A stretch of 34,665 nt of DNA from JAKLDO01 sp035354435 (lineage in GTDB: Bacteria > UBP6 > UBA1177): assembly GCA_035354435.1 (NCBI GenBank), contig DAOQAY010000009.1, positions 1 through 34,665 on the forward strand, written 5' to 3'. Position numbers and translations under genes: made by a program. The notes beneath the pieces are model-generated. The model had not been told where the DNA came from. It did no database searches and was given only the letters and a program-made list of their open reading frames with translations. Of the stretch, positions 8,507 through 16,725 are shown piece by piece. Within the stretch, counting starts at the first letter, position 1, and each line of letters opens with the position of its first letter.

Positions 8507-9708
8507 CTTTCTACCAGATCATTATAACTATCTGATCTTACAAAGTTTTCAATAGTATGAAAACTTCCGGTAACGATCAGTTTCAACCCGTTCTCTCTTG
8601 TATGGGTAATCGCCATTTTCATTGTCATTTCATCATTCTCGCATGATCTCAGTTTTGACTTCGTATTAATGCCGGCACGATCTGTAATCTCTTTTACAGA
8701 TGCACCTCTATTTTCGGCATCAAGTGAAATAATAAAAATATCTTCCGTGATCGCGGACAGAAGTTCTGTCACTCTGAATATATCCTTATCCTTCATCGCA
8801 CCGTACAAAAAAGCGACAGACATTCCTTTTTTCTTAATATATTCAACAAGTGAGTTTATTGCAGCCGGATTATGAGCGACATCAATAATTATTCCAGGGC
8901 TTATTTCTTCAAATCTTCCGGGAAGCTTCAGATCTGAAAAATCAGGTATTATAATGTTTTTTTCAGTAAGATTGACTGCACAGAACGCAAGTTTGAAATT
9001 TCTTTTCTGATCTTCGCTTATGTCCACTGTTTCCGTAAGACTGGATCCGCAGGTCAGATCATTGACAACATGTTTGGCTCCTCTCAAATAAGCTTCCGAA
9101 ACAAGAAATCTATCAAATTTATCATCCTTGCTGCGTCCTAAAAGAACAAGATCTCCGTTTTTAATTATCCCGAGTTTTTCAAAAGCGATCTTTTCCAGCG
9201 TATCACCGAGAATATGGGTGTGATCTAAACCTATTGAAGTTATTATGTCGGTCTTCGGCCAGTCTATAATATTCGTTGCATCGAGCCTGCCTCCGAGCCC
9301 GACCTCAAGCACAACTCTGTCACAATCTGTCATTTCGAAATGCTTCCACGCCATCAGAAAAGTTATCTCGAAAAACGAAAGCTCTTCAAAATCAGGCACT
9401 CTTTTTTCTATAAAACTGTAAATGTCACTGATCTCCGGGTCTGAAATATTCTGTCCGTTGACAGATATCCTTTCGTTATAGTCGTAAAGATGCGGCGAGA
9501 TGAACCTTCCTGTCTTAAAACCGTTGCTTTGAAGAATATGCGAAACAGCATAGACTGCCGTCCCTTTTCCGTTAGTACCGGTGACATGATATACCGGGAT
9601 TTTCTTTTCCAATATGAGAGGAAAAGCTGAAGATATCCTTCCCAGCCCCAGTTTTATTCCACCTTTTCGTTTAAAAAGAGTTTCGAGAAAATCGTTTCTA
9701 AAAGTCAT
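8503..9708 (-). CDS. folC: Dihydrofolate/folylpolyglutamate synthase FolC
   Basis: This Mur-ligase-fold enzyme adds glutamate to dihydropteroate or folates. The P-loop is GTNGKGT at residues 44-50, followed by ISPHLYDYNERISVNG, the DATNIID segment and the Mur central motif SIGLDHTHILGDT; IIDVAHNP is the conserved C-terminal domain motif. At 401 residues it is near the usual family size. It overlaps the deacetylase gene by 11 bp and recN by 4 bp. Folate polyglutamates are used by the methionine synthase encoded a few kilobases away, but the two loci are separately transcribed. Confidence 0.95.
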   Translation of the reverse strand: MTFRNDFLETLFKRKGGIKLGLGRISSAFPLILEKKIPVYHVTGTNGKGTAVYAVSHILQSNGFKTGRFISPHLYDYNERISVNGQNISDPEISDIYSFIEKRVPDFEELSFFEITFLMAWKHFEMTDCDRVVLEVGLGGRLDATNIIDWPKTDIITSIGLDHTHILGDTLEKIAFEKLGIIKNGDLVLLGRSKDDKFDRFLVSEAYLRGAKHVVNDLTCGSSLTETVDISEDQKRNFKLAFCAVNLTEKNIIIPDFSDLKLPGRFEEISPGIIIDVAHNPAAINSLVEYIKKKGMSVAFLYGAMKDKDIFRVTELLSAITEDIFIISLDAENRGASVKEITDRAGINTKSKLRSCENDEMTMKMAITHTRENGLKLIVTGSFHTIENFVRSDSYNDLVER

Positions 9709-10636
9709 AGCCGTCCTTTTTTATTTCAGCGATCTGGGAAAGTGTTTTAAACACATATCCGTTTTCTTTATAATAATTTACAACCTTCTCGAATCTTTCA
9801 AGTTTCCGTTCAAAAGAGTATTTCAGATCAGGCTGTATGCCGATAAGCGGTTCAAACGCACTGCTTTCTGACCTGTCACAAAGATCTATGCCGTGAGCTT
9901 CAATATTTATGAATGACCGTGATCGAGATATTTTAAGCATCAGATCAAGAATACATGACGGAAAAGCAATTATCGAAGTTCCGATAAGCGGTATTCCAAG
10001 CGGAGGGATCAGTGCTGTTATCGGAATTTCCGTGAAATCTCCTGAAGAAACGGCATCTTTCACATCATGATCTATAAATTCCGGCTTATAATTCCCGAAA
10101 GCATCGCTAAATGAATAGATGACGGACCTTGATATATGACCTTTCAGGCTTTTCAATTTGATCAGAATCCATTTTGCACAGTAATAAAGCATTGAAGGAA
10201 AAAGCGAGGAATCATAAGAATATCCTGCCTTTTTAAGTGCCGCAATAATATCAGGTGATGAGTTGTATCCGGGACTGCGGAATCCTTTGCAGTCATATCC
10301 TGTCTTTTCCTTAATGAACTGATGATTCTTTATCACCTCACTTTCAATTTCACCGGCGGTCATCAATGTAAGCCTGTAATCGTGAGAAAACGAGTGATTT
10401 CCGATCTCATGACCCCTTGAAACGATCTCTTTCAATACAGGAATATTTTTGTCATTAAACCCGTATGCCGTAATAAAAAAAGTCCCCTTAATGCCTGTTG
10501 TGTCGAGCAGATCAAGAAATTTTCTTATTCCTGAAAGATATATCGGGTCATCCGGAATAGGCATATGATCCAGTCCGTGAATCGAATAGTAACAGATCAA
10601 AGGATCTACATCAATATTGAAAGAAGCTGTTTTCAT
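9698..10636 (-). CDS. NodB-type polysaccharide deacetylase
   Basis: This is a carbohydrate esterase family 4 fold. NIDVD at residues 7-11 supplies the catalytic and metal Asp pair, HSFSH (His81 and His85) the metal histidines, and FRSPGYN at about 118-124 the third motif with its Arg. No signal peptide is seen, so it probably acts in the cytoplasm on a lipid-linked or nucleotide-linked sugar, as for deacetylases in polysaccharide-biosynthesis clusters. It overlaps the upstream glycosyltransferase stop by one base (TAATG) and folC by 11 bp. With the two GT2 enzymes of this operon it likely serves glycan or glycolipid modification; the substrate is not predictable from sequence. Confidence 0.9.
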   Translation of the reverse strand: MKTASFNIDVDPLICYYSIHGLDHMPIPDDPIYLSGIRKFLDLLDTTGIKGTFFITAYGFNDKNIPVLKEIVSRGHEIGNHSFSHDYRLTLMTAGEIESEVIKNHQFIKEKTGYDCKGFRSPGYNSSPDIIAALKKAGYSYDSSLFPSMLYYCAKWILIKLKSLKGHISRSVIYSFSDAFGNYKPEFIDHDVKDAVSSGDFTEIPITALIPPLGIPLIGTSIIAFPSCILDLMLKISRSRSFINIEAHGIDLCDRSESSAFEPLIGIQPDLKYSFERKLERFEKVVNYYKENGYVFKTLSQIAEIKKDGYDF

Positions 10637-11355
10637 TATCTGTTCTTGACTCTGATGTTCCAGAAAAGATAGGCAAGATTTGAAAGCACTTTCGGAACTC
10701 TTTTCATAAGTTTTATCGAAGGAGCCCTCTTTTCATCAAGAGATATCGGAACTTCTTTGATGTTTATACCCATTCTTTCAGCTCTTATAACAAATTCACT
10801 CGCAAAAATATCCTTTCCTACAATACATTTATCAAGAACGGGCATCAATGGTTTTTTCAGAAATGCTTTTACACCGTGAGTGTCAGTTCCTTTAAAACCG
10901 AGGATTACTTTAAGCATAATATTCAAAATCCATGTCGCAAACCTTCTTTTAAAAGGTCTTTGATCATTTGCACCCTCAACTCTTTTGGAACCGACTATCA
11001 TTTCAACGCCGCTGTTTTTAAAAAGATCAAGAGCTTTTTCATAAAATTCGGGCAGACAGAGATCGATCTCGTCACATATCACTATTTCACCCTTAGCCCT
11101 TCTGATACCTTCCTGCAATGCAAGACCGTAATCAGGGTACTGATAGTGAAAAATAGAAACAAAGGGATCTGCCTCAGCAAGTTTCTGTCCTTTTGCAATA
11201 GTATTGTCTTTACTGCCATTTTCAGCAAGAATAAGCTCAAAAGTAAAGTCCTGCTCAAACGGAACAAGATCATTCTTAAGCCTCTTCACAGCCTCTTCAA
11301 GAATACCCTCTTCGTTGTAGACCGGAATAACTATAGTAACAAGCTTTCTATCCAT
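10636..11355 (-). CDS. Family 2 glycosyltransferase
   Basis: This 239-residue GT2 enzyme has TIVIPVYNEEGILEEA at the N-terminus, ELILAENGSKDNT for nucleotide-sugar binding and EIVICDEID as the DxD-like metal site. It is distinct from the DPM1-like paralogue at the other end of the operon and lacks membrane helices. I set the start at the ATG at 11355, with GGTGG just upstream. A longer frame from a GTG at 11427 would begin upstream of the promoter at 11384-11412 and is therefore unlikely. It is the first gene of the five-gene operon. Its exact donor and acceptor cannot be given. Confidence 0.9.
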   Translation of the reverse strand: MDRKLVTIVIPVYNEEGILEEAVKRLKNDLVPFEQDFTFELILAENGSKDNTIAKGQKLAEADPFVSIFHYQYPDYGLALQEGIRRAKGEIVICDEIDLCLPEFYEKALDLFKNSGVEMIVGSKRVEGANDQRPFKRRFATWILNIMLKVILGFKGTDTHGVKAFLKKPLMPVLDKCIVGKDIFASEFVIRAERMGINIKEVPISLDEKRAPSIKLMKRVPKVLSNLAYLFWNIRVKNR

Positions 11356-11383
11356 ATCTCCACCACAAAACAGTTTGCGTGAA

Positions 11384-11412
11384 ACTATATTTATTGTCTC
11401 AAAGTTAGTCAA
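11384..11412 (-). promoter_or_regulatory. Sigma70-type promoter of the GT2-deacetylase-folC-recN-GT2 operon
   Basis: Read on the minus strand, TTGACT (11407-11412) is separated by 17 bp from TATAGT (11384-11389); each hexamer matches the consensus at five of six positions. The predicted start of transcription is about 20 bp upstream of the ATG at 11355. Confidence 0.75.
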
Positions 11413-11453
11413 CTTAATTAAAAGCACTAATTTGTGTTTCGCTATAGATAATC

Positions 11454-11481
11454 TTGTTTTATTAACTTAATGTTGTATTAT
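11454..11481 (+). promoter_or_regulatory. Candidate promoter for the 11613 TetR gene
   Basis: TTGTTT (11454-11459), a 16-bp spacer and TATTAT (11476-11481). It would give a leader of about 125 nt. A second, weaker option is TTGACA at 11546-11551. The choice between them is open. Confidence 0.4.
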
Positions 11482-11533
11482 TGATTTTGTGCATTGCCGA
11501 TGTAATACGGCACAAGCCGTTTTCGGGATATTG

Positions 11534-11556
11534 CAAGCTGGTTTTTTGACAGCTTG
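11534..11556. repeat. Inverted repeat in the tetR leader (CAAGCTG...CAGCTTG)
   Basis: Perfect 7-bp arms around a 9-nt T-rich loop. No T-run follows on the plus strand, so it does not look like an intrinsic terminator. It could be a leader hairpin or a protein-binding site. Confidence 0.5.
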
Positions 11557-11575
11557 ACCGATTAGAAAGAATATT

Positions 11576-11593
11576 ACAAAGTTTTCACTTTGT
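11576..11593. promoter_or_regulatory. Candidate operator for TetR (ACAAAGT TTTC ACTTTGT)
   Basis: A perfect 7-bp inverted repeat with a 4-nt centre lies 19 bp before the TetR start codon and 7 bp before its AGGAG site. Position and symmetry fit an autoregulatory TetR operator; this is inference. Confidence 0.5.
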
Positions 11594-11612
11594 TTAGCTT
11601 AGGAGAAAAGAC

Positions 11613-12149
11613 ATGAGAGACAGTATTAGAAAAAGAATCATCGAAAAGGCAAGAGACCTCCTTTTCAAATTGAATGAAGAAGAGATCACCATGAACCTTA
11701 TTGCCAACGAGCTTGGCATTACCGCACCGACCCTTTATCATTATTTTAAAGGAAAAGATGAACTTCTGACCGCAGCGAACCAGCTGATAACTGATGAAAT
11801 ATCAGCACAGCTTGCAATCAAATTTCCTCCATCAATTCCTGCCGGCATGAAAATTGTCACTGCAACAAGTCTTGTAGCTGAATACTTTATGAAGACAGGT
11901 ATTCCGGCTTCATATCTTGTTGAAGATCCGAAAGACAGACCTATCGTTCTTAAAGATTTCAGAAAAAAATTCACAGAACTTTTTGCACAGTACCTCAAAG
12001 ATGACAAAAAAGGTACAAGAAAAGCCGGTGCTGAACAGACGACGATGCGTTATCTTTCATTAATTCAGGCAGATATAGCTTATCTCAGAAATTCGAAGAA
12101 AGAACTTTCTGAAGATTTTGCTGAAAAAGTTTTTTCTGTTCTTTTCTAG
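11613..12149 (+). CDS. TetR-family transcriptional regulator
   Basis: This is a 178-residue regulator with an N-terminal helix-turn-helix (EEEITMNLIANELGITAPTLYHYFKGKDELL, about residues 22-53), the usual TetR recognition helix ending in LYHYF. The C-terminal ligand-binding part is not diagnostic. AGGAG lies 7 nt before the ATG. It has a short inverted repeat just upstream that could be its own operator. It ends convergently with the PEGA protein gene: both stop codons use the same CTAG palindrome at 12146-12149. Its target is unknown; the divergent glycan/recN operon, whose promoter lies about 200 bp away, is a candidate. Confidence 0.9.
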   Translation: MRDSIRKRIIEKARDLLFKLNEEEITMNLIANELGITAPTLYHYFKGKDELLTAANQLITDEISAQLAIKFPPSIPAGMKIVTATSLVAEYFMKTGIPASYLVEDPKDRPIVLKDFRKKFTELFAQYLKDDKKGTRKAGAEQTTMRYLSLIQADIAYLRNSKKELSEDFAEKVFSVLF

Positions 12150-13402
12150 AACTTGTAGGTGTAAGAAACTTTCGCACCGCTTCCTGAAACATTTAAAGTA
12201 AACCCTTCCGACCCTGAAACAGGTCTTTTTATTGATATCAGCACAGCTCCCAGCACTATTCCCCCGATACCGATACCCATCAATGCATAACTTGCAATAT
12301 ATGTTGTATCAGCGTTGGTATCGACCAGTTCCTGACCTGCACCGACTCCATAAGCAATAACTCCGCTCAAAAAGAGAACGCCGCCGACAACAAAACCGGC
12401 AATAGCACCGCCTTTATACGGTCTGTATTTTTCAAATTCCATCACAGGATTCAGATTCAGATCGCCAGGATTTATCTTTATTGTCGTTTCCTTGAACCCT
12501 GCCCTTTTGAGCGTAAGTTTGTTGCTTACTGATGAAACGAAAAAAGAGCCTGGTGCTGTGCCAAGAAGTGTCTTTCCGTTCAGCACACTGACTCCTGTTA
12601 TGGTCATTCCTTTATGAGTTAAAGGGGTTATGGTCACTCCGGTTCCTGTGTCAGCCATCTGGAAAACTATCCTTTCATTACGGTAGAAATCTATTGTTTC
12701 TTCCATCGGTGACATATTTCTGCTCGTCATTTTTACATTGTGGCTTCCACCTTGAACAGCCTGCTCACATGGTGTCGACTTGCATACTCTTGTTCCGTCA
12801 ATGAACACTTCAGCTCTTTCATTGGCATCAAAAACAACCCTGAAGCTGTCATTCGGCGAACCTGACACACCTCTTTCCGGTTCATAATTATTACTTGAAC
12901 TTGCAAGTTCTCCTCTTCCGAGCTGAGCAATCTGTTCAATAACATCTTCAATAGCCGCCAGAAGTGAGGAAAGATCATTTTTGTTGTAGGTAAACTTTGA
13001 AGTACCGCCGTTTGTTGAAACTTCTCTTGCAATATCAACCAGCTCAGCACTGAGCATACAGTCATTTCCAAGACAGGATATAGTTGACCTCAGAATTGAA
13101 TCCGCCGCAAGCGCTTTGCCGAGCGGAATTTGTGATTCCTTGTCATAGTTCTGGTTGTAACTTTCCTTTTTCTCCTTGCCGATCATGGCTTTCATCTTTT
13201 CCTGCTGGCTCGATCTGTCGATGACCATGAACTTGCCGGTTGCAGAAAGCTTGCCGCGCATCATTTCTGTAGCATTTTCAATAAGCTCATTCGACATTTT
13301 GTTGGACTTGTCAAAAATGTCCATGACCGCAACTTTCGGTTTTGCCGCAAACATCACGAACCACGCTGACACAATCAATAGAAAAATTAAACCCTTTCTC
13401 AT
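12146..13402 (-). CDS. Envelope protein with CsgG/LpoB-like N-domain, PEGA domain and C-terminal membrane pair
   Basis: A signal peptide (MRKGLIFLLIVSAWFVMFAA) leads into a domain beginning KPKVAVMDIFDKSNKMSNELIENATEMM.. and GKFMVIDRSS, the pattern of CsgG/LpoB-type periplasmic modules. A PEGA-like segment follows at about residues 195-250 (VFIDGTRVCKSTPCEQAVQGGSHNVKM). Another PEGA-like stretch may lie at about 275-315. Two hydrophobic segments near the C-terminus (IAGFVVGGVLFLSGVIAYG, MGIGIGGIVLGAVLISI) probably anchor it. The ATG at 13402 has GGGGAG 7 nt upstream. The layout (secreted domain plus late pair of membrane segments) resembles the caspase-like protein at 2954-4579. Function is unknown; it is not in an obvious operon. 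Confidence 0.82.
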   Translation of the reverse strand: MRKGLIFLLIVSAWFVMFAAKPKVAVMDIFDKSNKMSNELIENATEMMRGKLSATGKFMVIDRSSQQEKMKAMIGKEKKESYNQNYDKESQIPLGKALAADSILRSTISCLGNDCMLSAELVDIAREVSTNGGTSKFTYNKNDLSSLLAAIEDVIEQIAQLGRGELASSSNNYEPERGVSGSPNDSFRVVFDANERAEVFIDGTRVCKSTPCEQAVQGGSHNVKMTSRNMSPMEETIDFYRNERIVFQMADTGTGVTITPLTHKGMTITGVSVLNGKTLLGTAPGSFFVSSVSNKLTLKRAGFKETTIKINPGDLNLNPVMEFEKYRPYKGGAIAGFVVGGVLFLSGVIAYGVGAGQELVDTNADTTYIASYALMGIGIGGIVLGAVLISIKRPVSGSEGFTLNVSGSGAKVSYTYKF

Positions 13403-13471
13403 ATTTTCTCCCCAAATAAAAAGCACGGGACAGGTTAGCCAATTAGTTAGTTTTTTTCAAGATTTTTATGA

Positions 13472-14041
13472 CTAAAAAACTACAATTCCTGTGATGCTGT
13501 GTTCGGGAACAAGCTGGAAAGATGTCGTGAGGGCGATGCCGATATTTTCCGCACCGAGGATCTCAAGCAGTTTCTGCTGGTCGCTAATCTCCGGCCATGA
13601 TGGGTATCCGGGGGAAAATCTTTTGGTTTTTTTTATGCTGAGTTCATTTTTCACTTTTTCATTGATAAATTCTGCGGCTGATTCGGCAAGTTCGCTCAGA
13701 AGTCCGTTAAAGAGAAAATAGTCTAAGTATTTATCTTTTTTGAATATCTCAGTGGCGATCTCAGTACCGGTTTTTCCGACTGTCACTGCAAAAAGCGGAT
13801 AAATTTTCTGAACATAGCTCACATTCACGCTGAAATTCTGCACGGTCTCTTTTGAAAAATATCCGTAAACCGCTTTAACGCTAAGTTTTGACAGATCGTA
13901 TCCGGCAAGCATTCTTTCAAGCTCTTTTTCGCCTTCTTTGATCGAAAGTTTCCACCTTGATCTGAAAAGAACACCTCTATCAAGGTGCTTTAAAAGTTCA
14001 GAAACAGGAATGTTTCCAATAACTTTAACAGAATTATCCAT
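13472..14041 (-). CDS. Separate methionine synthase reactivation-domain protein
   Basis: This 189-residue protein corresponds to the C-terminal AdoMet-binding activation domain of MetH. It contains AVYGYF in the first part, and RFSPGYPSWPEI followed by GIALTTSFQLVPEHSITGIVVF, matching the R-x-(x)PGYP and 'ES..M.P...VSG' motifs that bind S-adenosylmethionine in MetH. Its role would be reductive methylation of the oxidised cobalamin of MetH. The gene overlaps the end of metH by 8 bp, so the two products are made together. The sequence of metH stops after the cobalamin domain, so this is a split enzyme, a known arrangement (for example in Thermotoga). Confidence 0.9.
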   Translation of the reverse strand: MDNSVKVIGNIPVSELLKHLDRGVLFRSRWKLSIKEGEKELERMLAGYDLSKLSVKAVYGYFSKETVQNFSVNVSYVQKIYPLFAVTVGKTGTEIATEIFKKDKYLDYFLFNGLLSELAESAAEFINEKVKNELSIKKTKRFSPGYPSWPEISDQQKLLEILGAENIGIALTTSFQLVPEHSITGIVVF

Positions 14042-16553
14042 TTTTGAGTTTTTCCATTATCTGAATCGCTTCAAATGCGTCACTTGCGTAATATGCACCC
14101 TTAATATTCCGCGGTGAAACTTCTTTTGCAATGAATTCATAAGTAAGTGCAGCTCCTCCGCAGATAAGAGGAATTTCAATTCCATTTTTCGAAAAATGAT
14201 CTGCGACGGTCTTCATTTCGAGTGCGCTTTTGACCAGCAGTGCGCTTAATCCGACAACATCAGGCTTAAATTCAAGTGCGGCAGAAACGATCTCAGCCGA
14301 TGACTTGTCGGTTCCGATATTATAAACTGTGTATCCATTGTTTGTCAGTATGATGTCAACCAGATTTTTTCCGATATCATGAATGTCACCTTTGACCGTG
14401 GCAAGAACGACTGTCCCTTTTTTGTTTATGTCGGCAGTTTTGATATGCGGCTCAAGGATGTCACACGCCTTTTTGACAACTTCGGCACTTTTGAGAACAA
14501 ACGGAAGCTGAGTGCGCCCTTCCTGAAATTTCACACCCACTTCTTTCATCGCCTCAAGCAGTATGGTATTGATTATTTCAAGCGGACCGAGATCAGTAAG
14601 TAAGATACTGACAGTTTGTTCGATATCTTTCGTTCTGCCGTCAATAACTTGTTTAAAAAGCTTTTCAGAAGGCGTCAGATCATCAGCAGGCATCTCACTT
14701 TCAGAAATTGAAGCACTTTCAAACGAATTTATAAGCTGATGCAGAGGGTCGTAGCCGTCATTCCGCCTGTTGAAAATGAGATCTTCACATATTTTTTTGA
14801 TATTTCCGTCAATCGAATCAATAGGAACGACCTTGCCTGCATGAAAGATCGCCGCATCAAGCCCCCATTTTACAGCATGATAAAGGTAAACTGCATTCAA
14901 TATCTTCCTTGCTTTGGGCTTAAGTCCGTACGAACAGTTGCTGACACCAAGCACAGTAAAAACTCCCGGCATCTCTTTTTTTATCTCTTTTACCGCCTTG
15001 AAAGTTTCTACTGCCGCATTGAAGTATTTTGCATCTCCCGACCCAAGTGTAAAAGTCAGCGTGTCTATCAGCATATCAGATTCTTTCAAACCTGATTCGA
15101 TCACCAGATCTCTAAGTCTTTTTGCAACTTCGACTTTCTTTTCAGCGGTTTCAGCCATTCCTGACTCATCAATTGTCAGAGCTATGACAGATGCGCCGTA
15201 TTTTGCCGCAATGTTCAATATTTTCCGAGCTTTAACTCCGCCATCTTCAAGATTTATAGAATTTATAAGCGCTTTTCCTCCATAACATTTCAAAGCCGAT
15301 TCAATTGTGTCAGGGTCGGTCGAATCGATGCAAAGCGGAGTTTTTAGATCACGATTTATCATTCTGACCATTTTAATCATGTCTTCAACTTCATTTCTTC
15401 CGGCATAAGCCACAGTAAGATCAAGCAGATGCGATCCTTCGGCTTCCTGCGAAAAAGCTATTTCCATCATTGCGTCATAATCGTTTTTCAGCAGTGCTTC
15501 TTTGAAATCCTTCGACCCGTTTGCATTCGCCCGTTCTCCGATTATGAGCGGTTTAGGATCGGCATTTAGCTCGACCGATGAAAATGTCGAACTTACTGAA
15601 GGGATAAGTGAAGGATAGCATGGTTTCTCAAGTTTGCAGCCTGAGATCTTTTCCGCCGCCGCTTTTAAATGTGCCGGAGTTGTTCCGCAACATCCACCGA
15701 CAAGTTCAACGCCATATACTTTAACAAATGTTTCGATATGTTTAGCAAACTGTTCAACTGTAAGAGAATATTCAAGTTTTCCGTCAACAAGTTCAGGAAA
15801 TCCGGCATTTGGAAGTATTGAAGCCCGAAAAGGCGATATTTTTTTCAGATTTTTTACATTTTCGTGCATTGCATCCGGCCCTGTTCCGCAGTTCATTCCA
15901 AGCGCAAAAAGGTCGTATGGAGCAAGTGCAGTGACAACAGATTCGATAGTAGTGCCAAGAAGCATCCTTCCGTTTCTCTCAACTGTTACCTGAACAATTA
16001 CAGGCACTTGCTTTGAATATTTTTTCATTGTGTCATATGCTGCGATCAGAGCACATTTTATCTGGAGAAGGTCCTGACAGGTCTCGATCTGGATAAGATC
16101 TACTCCGCCTTCGATAAGTCCTGACATTTGAACAAAATATGACTTGTACATTGTGTCAAAATCTGTCTGGAGAAGTGTCGGAAGCTTTGATCCGGGACCG
16201 ACCGATCCTGAAACAAAACGGGGCTTGTCATTTGTTGAAAAGCTGTGCGCAACTTCACGGGCGATCACTGCCGCGGCTTTTGCAGTTTCAAACGCCTTTT
16301 CGGCAATTCCAAATTCAGCAAAAACGATAGGATTCGCACCGAAAGAATTAGTTTCCACTATATCACAACCTGCCTTGAAATATGCCGCATGAACCTCTTT
16401 TATCACATCAGGACGGCTGATGGACAGATAGTCATGACAGTTCATATAACCGTGGTAATCGTCCTTTCCAAGCCCGTAATTTATCAGCGAAGTGCCCATC
16501 GCCCCGTCAAAAAGAAGAACTTTTTCATTCACAATTTCAGTGATTTTCACCAT
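14034..16553 (-). CDS. metH: Cobalamin-dependent methionine synthase, lacking the reactivation domain
   Basis: MetH transfers a methyl group from methyltetrahydrofolate to homocysteine via cobalamin. Domains in order are as follows. The homocysteine-binding barrel has LLFDGAMGTSLI and the zinc motif VGGCCGTTP. The pterin-binding domain begins IGERANANGSKDF. The four-helix cap comes next, and the B12-binding domain has GDIHDIGKN (Asp723, His725 as cobalt ligand) and ends near SALLVKSALEM..GGAALTYEF. The 839 residues match MetH without its activation domain, which is encoded by the overlapping downstream gene. GGAGG precedes the ATG. A sigma70-like promoter is at 16583-16610. The leader is too short for a cobalamin or SAM riboswitch. 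Confidence 0.96.
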   Translation of the reverse strand: MVKITEIVNEKVLLFDGAMGTSLINYGLGKDDYHGYMNCHDYLSISRPDVIKEVHAAYFKAGCDIVETNSFGANPIVFAEFGIAEKAFETAKAAAVIAREVAHSFSTNDKPRFVSGSVGPGSKLPTLLQTDFDTMYKSYFVQMSGLIEGGVDLIQIETCQDLLQIKCALIAAYDTMKKYSKQVPVIVQVTVERNGRMLLGTTIESVVTALAPYDLFALGMNCGTGPDAMHENVKNLKKISPFRASILPNAGFPELVDGKLEYSLTVEQFAKHIETFVKVYGVELVGGCCGTTPAHLKAAAEKISGCKLEKPCYPSLIPSVSSTFSSVELNADPKPLIIGERANANGSKDFKEALLKNDYDAMMEIAFSQEAEGSHLLDLTVAYAGRNEVEDMIKMVRMINRDLKTPLCIDSTDPDTIESALKCYGGKALINSINLEDGGVKARKILNIAAKYGASVIALTIDESGMAETAEKKVEVAKRLRDLVIESGLKESDMLIDTLTFTLGSGDAKYFNAAVETFKAVKEIKKEMPGVFTVLGVSNCSYGLKPKARKILNAVYLYHAVKWGLDAAIFHAGKVVPIDSIDGNIKKICEDLIFNRRNDGYDPLHQLINSFESASISESEMPADDLTPSEKLFKQVIDGRTKDIEQTVSILLTDLGPLEIINTILLEAMKEVGVKFQEGRTQLPFVLKSAEVVKKACDILEPHIKTADINKKGTVVLATVKGDIHDIGKNLVDIILTNNGYTVYNIGTDKSSAEIVSAALEFKPDVVGLSALLVKSALEMKTVADHFSKNGIEIPLICGGAALTYEFIAKEVSPRNIKGAYYASDAFEAIQIMEKLKNG

Positions 16554-16582
16554 ACCGACACCTCCATAGAAACAGATTGCTG

Positions 16583-16610
16583 ATATTAATTAGTTAATGT
16601 TCTATGTCAA
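16583..16610 (-). promoter_or_regulatory. Promoter of metH operon
   Basis: On the minus strand TTGACA (16605-16610), a 16-bp spacer and TAATAT (16583-16588), about 30 bp before the metH ATG. Confidence 0.6.
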
Positions 16611-16678
16611 ATAACCTGATAGTTTTCCATATTTTTCATGCAACATTTTTCGCACCATATTTCTTCTCTAATTTATAT

Positions 16679-16707
16679 TTGACATTTCAATTCTTCGGTT
16701 TTATTAT
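16679..16707 (+). promoter_or_regulatory. Strong sigma70 promoter of the Rpn nuclease gene
   Basis: TTGACA (16679-16684), exactly 17 bp, then TATTAT (16702-16707). It predicts a leader of only about a dozen nucleotides holding just the GGAGG ribosome-binding site. Confidence 0.75.
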
Positions 16708-16716
16708 CTCGAAACC

Positions 16717-16721
16717 GGAGG
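16717..16721 (+). promoter_or_regulatory. GGAGG ribosome-binding site supporting a TTG start
   Basis: GGAGG lies 4 nt before the TTG at 16726. The next in-frame ATG at 16786 has no such site and would remove the conserved HNPHDQFF start of the family. Confidence 0.65.
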
Positions 16722-16725
16722 CAAC

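Noticed and set aside
10876..11382. Plus-strand open frame of 168 codons
   Set aside because: It is antisense to the GT2 gene, has no ribosome-binding site, and its product has no recognisable pattern; the minus-strand gene has clear GT2 motifs.
11356..11427. Longer GT2 start at GTG 11427
   Set aside because: It would start upstream of the promoter at 11384-11412, and the added residues are not part of the GT2 fold.
11534..11556. Intrinsic terminator
   Set aside because: The 7-bp stem is not followed by a T-run on either strand.
16554..16610. Possible cobalamin or SAM riboswitch before metH
   Set aside because: The predicted leader is about 25 nt and contains no B12-box-like or SAM-box-like sequence.
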